A DNA stretch of 64,000 nucleotides from assembly GCF_900091495.1 (NCBI RefSeq), contig NZ_LT607413.1, positions 5,285,001 through 5,349,000 of the forward strand. The letters run 5' to 3'. This DNA is from Micromonospora echinospora (GTDB taxonomy: Bacteria > Actinomycetota > Actinomycetes > Mycobacteriales > Micromonosporaceae). Position numbers and translations under genes: made by a program. Shown here piece after piece: positions 52,487 to 60,717 of this stretch; the stretch's first letter is position 1, and every line of letters begins with the position of its first letter. A model generated the notes under the pieces. It was not told the DNA's origin. It did no database searches and worked only from the letters and a program-made list of their open reading frames with translations.

Positions 52487-53037
52487 GCCCGGCCTCCCTG
52501 GCGGTCCGTGGCGACGGCCGGTCCCAGGCCGCCGGGTGATGAGCTGTCAAACTCGTCGAGCAGGCGCCGCAGCGCCGCCCGGGATCCGAGCGGCTCGGCG
52601 CGGAGCACCCGTCCGGACCGGTCGACCACGGTGGCGAACGGGGTGGCGACGGCGTCGTACCGGTCGAACAGCTCCGCCTGCCCGGCGAGCACGGTGACCG
52701 GCAGTCCGGCGGCCCGCGCCGGGGCGTCGTCGCGGTAGAGGACCCGGAACTCCAGCCCGCTCCGGCCGACCCGGTCGGCCGCCTCGGCCAGGACCTGGGC
52801 GCAGGTCCCGCAGTCGGGGTCGAGGAAGAGCAGCACCAGCGGCCCCGCCGGGGGCACCGGGGCCAACCCGGCGAATCCGGGGGCCGGGGTGCCCGCCGGC
52901 AGGCCGACCGACTCGGGGCGACGCTGGACCATCCCGCTCGACAGCGCGTGCACCTGGCGTACCAGGCCCGACACCACGAGAGCCAGCAGGAGGATCGCGA
53001 TCCAGCTCAGGATCAGCGCGCTGGTCTGGAAGCTCAT
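52483..53037 (-). CDS. mauD: Membrane-anchored thioredoxin-like protein (MauD/TlpA type)
   Basis: A 184-residue protein. An N-terminal anchor helix (ALILSWIAILLLALVVSGLV) precedes a thioredoxin-fold domain, with PAGTPAPGFAGLAPVPPAG leading to LVLLFLDPDCGTCAQVLAEA; the active-site pair is CGTC. MauD assists disulfide formation in methylamine dehydrogenase light chain. It overlaps both neighbours by four bases (ATGA), indicating a translationally coupled cluster, and probably oxidises or isomerises disulfides in the 12-cysteine protein encoded next. Confidence 0.82.
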   Translation of the reverse strand: MSFQTSALILSWIAILLLALVVSGLVRQVHALSSGMVQRRPESVGLPAGTPAPGFAGLAPVPPAGPLVLLFLDPDCGTCAQVLAEAADRVGRSGLEFRVLYRDDAPARAAGLPVTVLAGQAELFDRYDAVATPFATVVDRSGRVLRAEPLGSRAALRRLLDEFDSSSPGGLGPAVATDRQGGRA

Positions 53038-53618
53038 CCGGGTCGGCCTCCCTCTGTCCCGGGCGCGGGCCGTCCGACCGTCTGGTCGGCGGCCCCGGCC
53101 GGGTAGTACATCGCGGACGGGACATGCCACAGCAGGGTGGCGAAGGTGGCGGAGGCCAGCAGCACGACGGCGAGGGAGGCGTCGGCCCGCTCCCACCCGA
53201 CGACCGCGCCGGACAGCGACAGGCCGACCAGTGCCAGACCGGCCAGGACCGCCGCCCGCGCCACCACCCAACCGGTCATCGGCAGCTCCAGCCGGGAGCA
53301 GCCGCACGGGCCGGTGCGGCCGGTCGACCGCAGGTGCAGGCCGTAGGCGGCGTACAGGCCGAGGAGCACGGCGCTACCGAGCAGGACAGCCGTACGCAGG
53401 CCCTGGTCGCCCTCGGCGCGCAGCGCCACGATGCCGGCACCGGCGAGCACCCCCTCGGCCGCGATGACGAGGACGGCGACGGGGGTCGGCGCGGCGACCA
53501 CCCGGTGCGCGGCCAACGCGCGGGCGAGCGCGCCCGGCTGCGACAGGTGCTCGGCGGTGGCGGCCAGCAGCGTGAACACCACGGTGTACGTCGCCACGCT
53601 GGCCAGCAGTGCGGACAT
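53034..53618 (-). CDS. mauE: MauE/DoxX-like redox membrane protein
   Basis: A 194-residue membrane protein with four or five hydrophobic segments (SVATYTVVFTLLAATAEHLS; AVLVIAAEGVLAGAGIVAL; TAVLLGSAVLLGLYAAYGL; VARAAVLAGLALVGLSL). The short loop GRTGPCGCSRLELP carries the CxC pair typical of MauE-family proteins, which transfer oxidising equivalents to the partner thioredoxin MauD. It overlaps the MauD-like gene by four bases and follows a gene of unknown function by nine bases. Confidence 0.82.
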   Translation of the reverse strand: MSALLASVATYTVVFTLLAATAEHLSQPGALARALAAHRVVAAPTPVAVLVIAAEGVLAGAGIVALRAEGDQGLRTAVLLGSAVLLGLYAAYGLHLRSTGRTGPCGCSRLELPMTGWVVARAAVLAGLALVGLSLSGAVVGWERADASLAVVLLASATFATLLWHVPSAMYYPAGAADQTVGRPAPGTEGGRPG

Positions 53619-53627
53619 CGGCGCGAC

Positions 53628-54335
53628 CTACCGGGCCCTCTGGACGCGGAGCCGGTCCACCAGGGTGGGCACCTGCTCGAGGTCGGTGTCGCCGAGCGGC
53701 ACCACGCTGAGCCAGGTGTCCGCCGTGGCCAGTACGAAGTAGGGCTTCCCGTCGGAGAGGGTGTCCCGGTAGAGCTCGCCCGCCCGGGTCCGCAGCCCCT
53801 GCCACGACGGCAGGCGTTCCGCGCGCTCCCTGGTGAGCGTGGTCATCTCCAGCAGACCGAGTCCGGGAACCTGTTTGAGCACCGTGGCCGGCGCGGCGAA
53901 CTCGGCGCCGCCCTTCGGAACCGGGCGCAGGGTCAGGCCGTCGTCGTGTTCCTCGATGCGCAGGGTCCGCAGCACCCCGAGGAGCTGGGTGGTCGCCGCG
54001 CCGTAGATCTCGGTGAAGAAGGAGTGGCGTCGCCCCCGCCAGACCGCCACGAGCCGGTCCTCGGTCAGCCGGATCTGGGGGTCGTAGGGGCGGGTGCGGG
54101 CGGTCCACAGCCGGCCGCCCTGGTAGGAGAGTTCCTCGTCGAACCGGTCGACGCCGAGCGCCCGGACGACGTCGTCCGCGAGCCCGATCGTGCCGGTCGT
54201 GAACTCGTGGAGTCGGCCGTTGATCGTCACGTCGGCCACCGACGTCGACGGCGCGCTGAGATCGAGGGAACCGTCGAGCAGGAAACGGGACCCGTCGACC
54301 GCCCGATGTGTCACCGGCGCTCCTGCGGTTGCCAT
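53628..54335 (-). CDS. Conserved-looking protein of unknown function, first gene of the Mau-like cluster
   Basis: A 235-residue, apparently cytoplasmic protein without a signal or membrane segment. GGAGG lies directly before the ATG at 54335. The sequence has regular beta-strand alternation (VTINGRLHEFTTGTIGLADD; RLVAVWRGRRHSFFTEIYGA; PYFVLATADTWLSVVPLGDT) and ends in a basic tail. I do not recognise a domain. It probably belongs to the cluster because nine bases separate it from mauE. Upstream is a large dyad (54391-54414). Confidence 0.6.
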   Translation of the reverse strand: MATAGAPVTHRAVDGSRFLLDGSLDLSAPSTSVADVTINGRLHEFTTGTIGLADDVVRALGVDRFDEELSYQGGRLWTARTRPYDPQIRLTEDRLVAVWRGRRHSFFTEIYGAATTQLLGVLRTLRIEEHDDGLTLRPVPKGGAEFAAPATVLKQVPGLGLLEMTTLTRERAERLPSWQGLRTRAGELYRDTLSDGKPYFVLATADTWLSVVPLGDTDLEQVPTLVDRLRVQRAR

Positions 54336-54390
54336 CCGACCGACCTCCGCTCGGTGCCGACGACTGTGCAGCCGGCATCATATGCATGTA

Positions 54391-54414
54391 GATCGATATT
54401 GCGCAAGATCGATC
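54391..54414. promoter_or_regulatory. 24-bp dyad in the divergent region before the LamG gene
   Basis: GATCGAT (54391-54397) and ATCGATC (54408-54414) flank the perfect core palindrome TTGCGCAA (54399-54406); overall 22 of 24 positions are symmetric. It is AT-rich, lies 56 bases before the minus-strand cluster and 287 bases before the LamG gene, and is a plausible operator. The remaining 54415-54700 contain nothing else clear. Confidence 0.5.
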
Positions 54415-54700
54415 ATTTCATCGGGTCGGAGGCCTCCGACGACAGGAATCCGGACCCGGTCCCCACGGTTCCGGACACGATCGAAGCGGGCTGGTGCTGG
54501 CAGTCGACGGGCGGCCTAGGTTCCGTGAGGCATCGACAGCGGCCATGCCGCCGGGTGGCGGCCGGGACGTCCGGATGCCGGGCCGCCGGAGGGCGCTGGT
54601 CTGACGTGGACGGTGTCGTTCGGCCCGGCCGCGTGGGGTGGCAGAAGTGAGCCGAGCCGACTGTGCCCGGCTCTCGGTTCGGCATCAGGAAGGACGCGAC

Positions 54701-57700
54701 ATGGGGCGGATCACGGGGGGCCGGTCGGGCCGGGCGTGGCGGGTGGTGTCAGCCGTGGCAGCGGCGGTGCTGGTGGCGGTCTCGTCCGGCACGGCGGGCA
54801 TGCAGCGGCAGGAGCCGGCGGGCGCTGCCCGGGCGGCGCGGATGTCGGAAGCACCGGACCCGGGCACGGCGCTGCGGGTGGCGCGGGCGCAGGGCAGCCG
54901 GGTGGAGGCGGTGGCGCTGCGCAGCCCGACCCGGGCGGTCTACGCCGAGCCGGACGGCACGATGACCGCCGAGGTGACCGCCCGGCCGGTCCGGGCGAAG
55001 CTGCCGGACGGCCGCTGGTCCCCGGTCGACACCACGCTGGCGCGCCGCCCGGACGGCACGGTCGGCCCGAAGGCGGCGACCGTGCCCCTGTCGTTCTCCG
55101 GCGGCGGCACGGGCGGGCCGCTGGTCCGGTACGGCGACCCGAAGCGCCGGATCGAGCTGTCCTGGCCCGGACCGCTGCCGACGCCGAGGCTGGCCGGGGA
55201 CACCGCGACGTACCCCGACGTCCTGCCCGGCGTCGACCTGCAACTGCGCGCCGAGGCCGACGGGTACGCCCAGTACCTGGTGGTTCGGGACCGGGCGGCG
55301 GCGGCGAACCCGGCGCTGCGGACCGTACGGCTGGGTCTGCGGACCACGGGGGTGACCGTGCGGACGAACCGGGCCGGCGGCCTGGAGGCCCGGGACGGCG
55401 GGGGGACCGTGCGCCTCGCCGCCCCGGTGTCCCGGATGTGGGACGCGGGCGCACCCCGCCGGGAGGCCACGGTGGGCGTCGCGGTCGAGCGGGGCGCGCT
55501 GGTGCTGCGGCCGGACCGGTCGTTGCTGGCCGACCGGGCCACCCGGTACCCGGTCACCATCGACCCGCTCTGGCACACCGCCGACAAGCAGTCCTGGACG
55601 TCGGTGCTCTCCGGCAACCCGGGGACGGCGTACTGGAACAGCAGCGGAAGCCCGCCGTGGGCCCAGGTCGGCCGGTGCTACGAGGACGGGACCTGCAACG
55701 GCATCGGCGTCGCCCGCACCTACTGGCAGTTCGACACCAGCTTCCTCGCCGGCCGGCTGGTGGTCTCGGCCGACCTGCGGCTCACCGCCGTGCTCAGCCC
55801 GAGCTGCGGCACCCGTACCCACCGGGTGTACCTGGCCCCTGCCGCGATCAACTCCGGCACCACCTGGAACAACCAGCCTGGCCAGACCGGCACGGCGGTC
55901 GACTTCACCGCACCCGCCGTGTACCACGGCTGCGCGGGATACAAGGAGGTCGGCGTCGGGGTGGGCGGGCTGGTCAACCGGGGCGGCACCACCACCTTCC
56001 AGGTTCGGGCCGCCGACGAGAACGACCAGCTGGCCTGGCGCAAGTACGACAACAACGCCAAGCTCACGGTCAACTTCAACCGGGTGCCGGACGTGCCGAC
56101 CAACCTGGGCACCGATCCGCCGCTGGCGGCGCCGTGCCAGTGGTGCGGCGGCGTGCGGTACGTCGGCGACGACAACGTGCGGCTGATGGCCAAGCTGGTC
56201 GACCAGGACGGCGACCAGATGCAGTCGCTGTGGAACGTGAACGTCGGCGGCACCGTGTACCAGTCGCGGAGCGCCTTCAAGAACTCCGGCGAGGTGCACT
56301 CGTACACCGTCGGCACCGACGGCCGGCACGGCAAGGCCGTCGAGTGGGCGGTGAAGGCGGAGGACACCGTCGGACACGGCGGTGACTGGGCGCACGGCAC
56401 CCGGTTCGTGATCGACCGGAACGCGCCGACGGTGAAACCCGTGGTGCGGGCCGGGCTGTACCAGGCGGACAACCGCTGGCACGGCGGGGTGAACGTGCCG
56501 GGCCGGTTCGTCCTCGAGTCCGGCGGCGTCAACGACAACGGCGTCAACGACGTCGACCACTACCTGTGGGGGTGGACGGACCCACCCACCAACAAGGTCG
56601 CCGCCAACGCGCTGGGCGGCACGGCCACCCTGGACCTCGTCCCGCCCGGGGACGGCCCCCGGGACCTCTTCGTGCGCAGCGTCGACCGCGCCGGGCATCC
56701 CAGCCCCACCCGGCAGCACCACTTCTACGTCCGGGCCGGCAGCGGGCCGCTGGCCCAGTGGTCCCTGGACGGCAACGCCGAGGACACCGCGTTCCTCGGC
56801 GACCGCGACGGCGTGGTGGTGGGCGGCGTGACGTACGCGCCCGGCGCGGTCGGCCAGGCGGCCCGGTTCGACGGGGCGACCACCTACGTGACGCCGGAGA
56901 ACACGGTCCGCACCGACGCCAGCTTCTCCGTGTCGGCGTGGGTCAGGCTGGACAGCGCCGGCGCCGCGCGGGCCGTGGTGAGCCAGAGTGGCACCACCTT
57001 CGCCGGCTTCGTGCTCTGGTACCGGCCGGAGAACGGCGGCCACTGGGCGTTCGGGATGCCCAGATCGGACACCAGCTACCAGGGCACCGACCTGGCGACC
57101 TCGGCGCAGCCGGCGCGGACCGGGGCGTGGACGCACCTGACCGGGGTCTACGACGCCGGCCAGCGGGTGCTGCGGCTGTACGTCGACGGGGTGCAGGCCG
57201 GCACCGCCGCCCGGACGGTGGCCGACACGAACGCCGCCGGCCGGATCCAGATCGGCCGCACGATGTGGAACGGCAGCCCCGGCGTCGACCACTGGGCGGG
57301 CCTGCTCGACGAGGTGAAGGTCCACGACCGGGTGGTGAGCGCCGAGGAGGTGCGGGCCGCGGTCGGCACCGACGACGTGCGGGCCGGCCACTGGAAGCTC
57401 GACGAGCTGTCCGGCACGACCGGCCGGAACGAGGCGGCCGGCGGCGAGATGGTCGCGTTGCACGGCGACGCCGCGTTCACCGGTGACGGCGACGGCGACG
57501 GCCTGCCCGACGGCGGCGCGGTCGGCGGCGCGCTGCTCCTGGACGGGGACGGCGACCACGCGGCCACCAGCGGCCCCGCCGTCCACACCGACCAGGCCTT
57601 CACGGTCGCCACCTGGGTCCGGCTGGGTCAGGCCCCGCCGGTCGGGCAGGCCGCCACCGCGGTGTCCCAGGACGGCACGGCCGTCAGCGGCTTCTCCCTC

Positions 57701-60700
57701 GGCTACCGGAGCCTCGCCTCCGGCGGCGTCTGGGAGTTCCGCACGCCGTCGGCGGACGCGCCCGACGGCCAACGCCCGACCGACCCGCTGGTGCAGTCCG
57801 CCGGGCAGACCGGCACACCCACGCACCTGGCGGCCGTGTACGACCCGGACCCCGATCCCGCCGTCACCACCGATCCGCCGGTCATCCGGCTGTACGTCGA
57901 CGGCGTGCTCGTCGGCACCGCGAACCGGACCGGCGGCTTCGACGCCACCGGCGCGCTGGCGATCGGGCGGGGCCACGACGGCACGCCGGGGGCGTACTGG
58001 ACGGGCTGGGTGGACGAGGTCCGGGCCTACAGCCGGGCGTTGAGCGCCGCCGAGATCCAGGCGGTGGTCAGCCGCGACGACGTGGCGCTCGGTGAGTGGC
58101 GGCTGGACGGCAACGCCGACGCGGCCACCGGCGGCCCGGCCGGCGTCCTGACCGGCACCCCGTCCTGGACGGGCGGGCAGAGCGACGCCCCGGACCCGAC
58201 CGACCTGGCGGTCCGGCTCAGCGGCGACGACCACGTCAGCCTGCCGCACACCGTCGACGTCCGGCAGAGCTTCTCGGTGGCCGCCTGGGCGAAGCTGGAC
58301 CAGGTCGGCGGTACCGCGACCGTGGTCTCCCAGGACGGCAGCCAGGTCAGCGCCGTCCAACTCCAGGCGATCCCGGCGGGTCGCTGGTCGTTCTCGATGC
58401 CGAGCGCCGACGCCGGCGGCAGCGTCGTGGACCGGGTTGACGGCCCGGCGGTCCAGGTGGGCGTCTGGACCCACCTGGTCGGGGTGTACGACGCCCCGGC
58501 CCGGCAGCTCTCCCTCTACGTCAACGGGGTCCGGGCCGGCACGAAGGCGCACCACCAGAGCTGGGACCACGCCGCCGGCGGGCTGCAGATCGGGGCCGGT
58601 CTGGGGAACGGCACCCGGCTGAACCGGTTCGTCGGCGCGGTCGACGACGTCGCCGTCTACGGCCGGACGCTCTTCGCCGAGGAGATCCGGGCGATGGCCG
58701 GCCGCGACCTGACCCTCGCCCACAACTGGCGACTCGACGAGGGCAGCGGCACGCAGGCCGCGGACGCCGTGGGCCGGCACACCGCCACCGCGACCGGCGG
58801 GGTCACCCGGGTACCGGGCCGGCTGGGTAACGCCGTGCGGCTCGACGGCACGGACGGCCGGCTCGCCACCGGCGGGGTCGACGTCCGCGCCGACGCCGAC
58901 TTCACCGTGGCCGCCTGGGTGCACCTGGGCAGCACCTGCCCGATCGGCGCCGATCAGACGGAGTGCAAGCTGGTCGCGGTGAGCCTGGACGGCGCCGCCG
59001 GCGGGGCCAGCAAGTTCCGGCTCGGACACTGGCGCGACCGCGACCAGCACGCCGAGGGCGTCTGGGTGTTCGAGATGCCGGAGCCCGACGGCCGGATCAC
59101 CAAGGCGGCCGTGCCGGTCCGGCCGTCGGACTTCGACACCTGGGTGCACCTGGCCGGGGTCTACGAGCGGGCCACCGGGAAGCTGTGGCTCTACGTCAAC
59201 GGCACCCGCAAGGGCGACGGCACCCTCAGCCAGCCCTGGACCACCACGGGTGGCGTGCAGATCGGCCGGGGTCGGGACGCGGCCGGCGTCGCCGGCCAGT
59301 ACTTCCCGGGCATGGTCGACGACGTGCGGCTGTACAGCGGCGCGCTGGACGACGGCCGGATCGGCAACCTGTACACCTCCTACCCGGTGCAGTGCGGCAC
59401 CGTCGCGGACCCGAAGCCCTGCGCGCTGCCCACCGCCGGAGCCGGGCGGTGGCGCTTCGACGAGAACAGCGGCACCACCGCCGCAGACTCCTCCGGCCGG
59501 GGGCTGACCGCCACCCTGGGCGGCGGGGCGGACTGGACCGGTGGCCGGATCACCGCCGCCGGCCGGTTCGACGGGGTGACCGGGCACGCGCAGACCGCCG
59601 GGCCGGTGCTGGACACCACCGGCAGCTTCTCGATCTCGGCCTGGGTGTCCGCGAGCACCGGCAGCCCCACCACGAACCGGGTGATCCTCGCCCAGTCCGG
59701 TACCCAGGCCAGCCCGTTCTACCTCTACCAGGAGGCGGGCGGCCGGTGGGCGGCGGCCGTGACCACGGGCGACTCGGCCACGCCGACGCTGGTCACCGCC
59801 CTGTCGACCGAACGCGTCTGGCCCGGGCAGTGGACCCACCTCGGGCTGGTCCACGACGCAGGCGTGCAGCAGCTCCGGCTGTACGTCAACGGCCGCCTCT
59901 CGGCCGCCCAGACCGGCGTGACGACGTGGGCCGCCACCGGGCCGTTGACCGTCGCGCGGGGCCGCTGGGGCGGCAGCGACGGCCAGCACTTCCCAGGGGC
60001 CGTCGACGACGTGCGCGCGTTCGGCACGGCGTTGCGCGACGGCGAGATGAGCCGGGTGTACGACGACACCGCCCCCACGATGCTCGGCAACTGGACGTTC
60101 GACGACCAGACCGTGCGCGACTCGTCGTGGCGGGCCAACCCGACGACCACGACCGGCACCGTCTCGTACGTCGACGGGGCGGTGGGCAAGGCGCTGGCGC
60201 TCGCCGGCACGGCCGCCGCGACCAGCGAGCGCCCGGCGGTGGTGCCGCTGGCCACCAGCTTCACCGTCTCGGCGTGGGTCCGGCTGACCCACGAGCCGGC
60301 GGTGCAGACGGTGGTGGCCCAGGACGGCACCCGGATGAGCGGTTTCGCCCTCCAGTACCGCCCGGAGCTGGACACCTGGGTGTTCGGGACGTGGACCCAG
60401 GACGCGGACGCCGCCGAGTTCACCCACGCCCGCTCCCGCGCGCCGGCCGTGCTGGGGGAGTGGACGCACCTGACCGGCGTGTACGACCACGCCGCCGGGC
60501 AGCTCCGCCTGTACGTGAACGGGGAACTGGCCGGCAGCCGGGACGCCGTCACCCTGTGGCCGGCGACCGGCGGGCTCGCGATCGGCCGCGGCACACTCCG
60601 CGGCGCCCCCGCGCAGCACCTGACCGGCGAAATCGACGAGGTGCGCGTCGACCTCGGGATCGTGCCGGACAGCCAGATCGCCCAGCGGGCCACCCGCGCC

Positions 60701-60703
60701 TGA
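54701..60703 (+). CDS. Giant secreted LamG-domain protein
   Basis: A 2000-residue exported protein. The ATG at 54701 follows AGGAAGGA. After a signal peptide (VVSAVAAAVLVAVSSGTAG) and a region typical of DNRLRE-type wall proteins (SWPGPLPTPRLAGDTATYP; TTWNNQPGQTGTAVDFTA), six LamG/concanavalin-like domains begin near residues 740, 966, 1190, 1400, 1641 and 1853. Each has a SAWVRL-type strand, WTHLTGVYD and RLYVNG motifs. LamG domains bind carbohydrate or protein ligands. The gene is 14 bases upstream of an RHS/YD gene, a frequent pairing in actinobacteria, suggesting they act together at the cell surface. The region has high and even GC with no breaks. Confidence 0.88.
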   Translation: MGRITGGRSGRAWRVVSAVAAAVLVAVSSGTAGMQRQEPAGAARAARMSEAPDPGTALRVARAQGSRVEAVALRSPTRAVYAEPDGTMTAEVTARPVRAKLPDGRWSPVDTTLARRPDGTVGPKAATVPLSFSGGGTGGPLVRYGDPKRRIELSWPGPLPTPRLAGDTATYPDVLPGVDLQLRAEADGYAQYLVVRDRAAAANPALRTVRLGLRTTGVTVRTNRAGGLEARDGGGTVRLAAPVSRMWDAGAPRREATVGVAVERGALVLRPDRSLLADRATRYPVTIDPLWHTADKQSWTSVLSGNPGTAYWNSSGSPPWAQVGRCYEDGTCNGIGVARTYWQFDTSFLAGRLVVSADLRLTAVLSPSCGTRTHRVYLAPAAINSGTTWNNQPGQTGTAVDFTAPAVYHGCAGYKEVGVGVGGLVNRGGTTTFQVRAADENDQLAWRKYDNNAKLTVNFNRVPDVPTNLGTDPPLAAPCQWCGGVRYVGDDNVRLMAKLVDQDGDQMQSLWNVNVGGTVYQSRSAFKNSGEVHSYTVGTDGRHGKAVEWAVKAEDTVGHGGDWAHGTRFVIDRNAPTVKPVVRAGLYQADNRWHGGVNVPGRFVLESGGVNDNGVNDVDHYLWGWTDPPTNKVAANALGGTATLDLVPPGDGPRDLFVRSVDRAGHPSPTRQHHFYVRAGSGPLAQWSLDGNAEDTAFLGDRDGVVVGGVTYAPGAVGQAARFDGATTYVTPENTVRTDASFSVSAWVRLDSAGAARAVVSQSGTTFAGFVLWYRPENGGHWAFGMPRSDTSYQGTDLATSAQPARTGAWTHLTGVYDAGQRVLRLYVDGVQAGTAARTVADTNAAGRIQIGRTMWNGSPGVDHWAGLLDEVKVHDRVVSAEEVRAAVGTDDVRAGHWKLDELSGTTGRNEAAGGEMVALHGDAAFTGDGDGDGLPDGGAVGGALLLDGDGDHAATSGPAVHTDQAFTVATWVRLGQAPPVGQAATAVSQDGTAVSGFSLGYRSLASGGVWEFRTPSADAPDGQRPTDPLVQSAGQTGTPTHLAAVYDPDPDPAVTTDPPVIRLYVDGVLVGTANRTGGFDATGALAIGRGHDGTPGAYWTGWVDEVRAYSRALSAAEIQAVVSRDDVALGEWRLDGNADAATGGPAGVLTGTPSWTGGQSDAPDPTDLAVRLSGDDHVSLPHTVDVRQSFSVAAWAKLDQVGGTATVVSQDGSQVSAVQLQAIPAGRWSFSMPSADAGGSVVDRVDGPAVQVGVWTHLVGVYDAPARQLSLYVNGVRAGTKAHHQSWDHAAGGLQIGAGLGNGTRLNRFVGAVDDVAVYGRTLFAEEIRAMAGRDLTLAHNWRLDEGSGTQAADAVGRHTATATGGVTRVPGRLGNAVRLDGTDGRLATGGVDVRADADFTVAAWVHLGSTCPIGADQTECKLVAVSLDGAAGGASKFRLGHWRDRDQHAEGVWVFEMPEPDGRITKAAVPVRPSDFDTWVHLAGVYERATGKLWLYVNGTRKGDGTLSQPWTTTGGVQIGRGRDAAGVAGQYFPGMVDDVRLYSGALDDGRIGNLYTSYPVQCGTVADPKPCALPTAGAGRWRFDENSGTTAADSSGRGLTATLGGGADWTGGRITAAGRFDGVTGHAQTAGPVLDTTGSFSISAWVSASTGSPTTNRVILAQSGTQASPFYLYQEAGGRWAAAVTTGDSATPTLVTALSTERVWPGQWTHLGLVHDAGVQQLRLYVNGRLSAAQTGVTTWAATGPLTVARGRWGGSDGQHFPGAVDDVRAFGTALRDGEMSRVYDDTAPTMLGNWTFDDQTVRDSSWRANPTTTTGTVSYVDGAVGKALALAGTAAATSERPAVVPLATSFTVSAWVRLTHEPAVQTVVAQDGTRMSGFALQYRPELDTWVFGTWTQDADAAEFTHARSRAPAVLGEWTHLTGVYDHAAGQLRLYVNGELAGSRDAVTLWPATGGLAIGRGTLRGAPAQHLTGEIDEVRVDLGIVPDSQIAQRATRA

Positions 60704-60717
60704 CCGGAGGAGGAAGC

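Noticed and set aside
54749..60619. A 1956-codon open frame on the minus strand opposite the LamG gene
   Set aside because: It is a GC-rich antisense shadow: the plus-strand frame has a signal peptide, repeats and motifs, while the minus translation is low-complexity and without recognisable domains.
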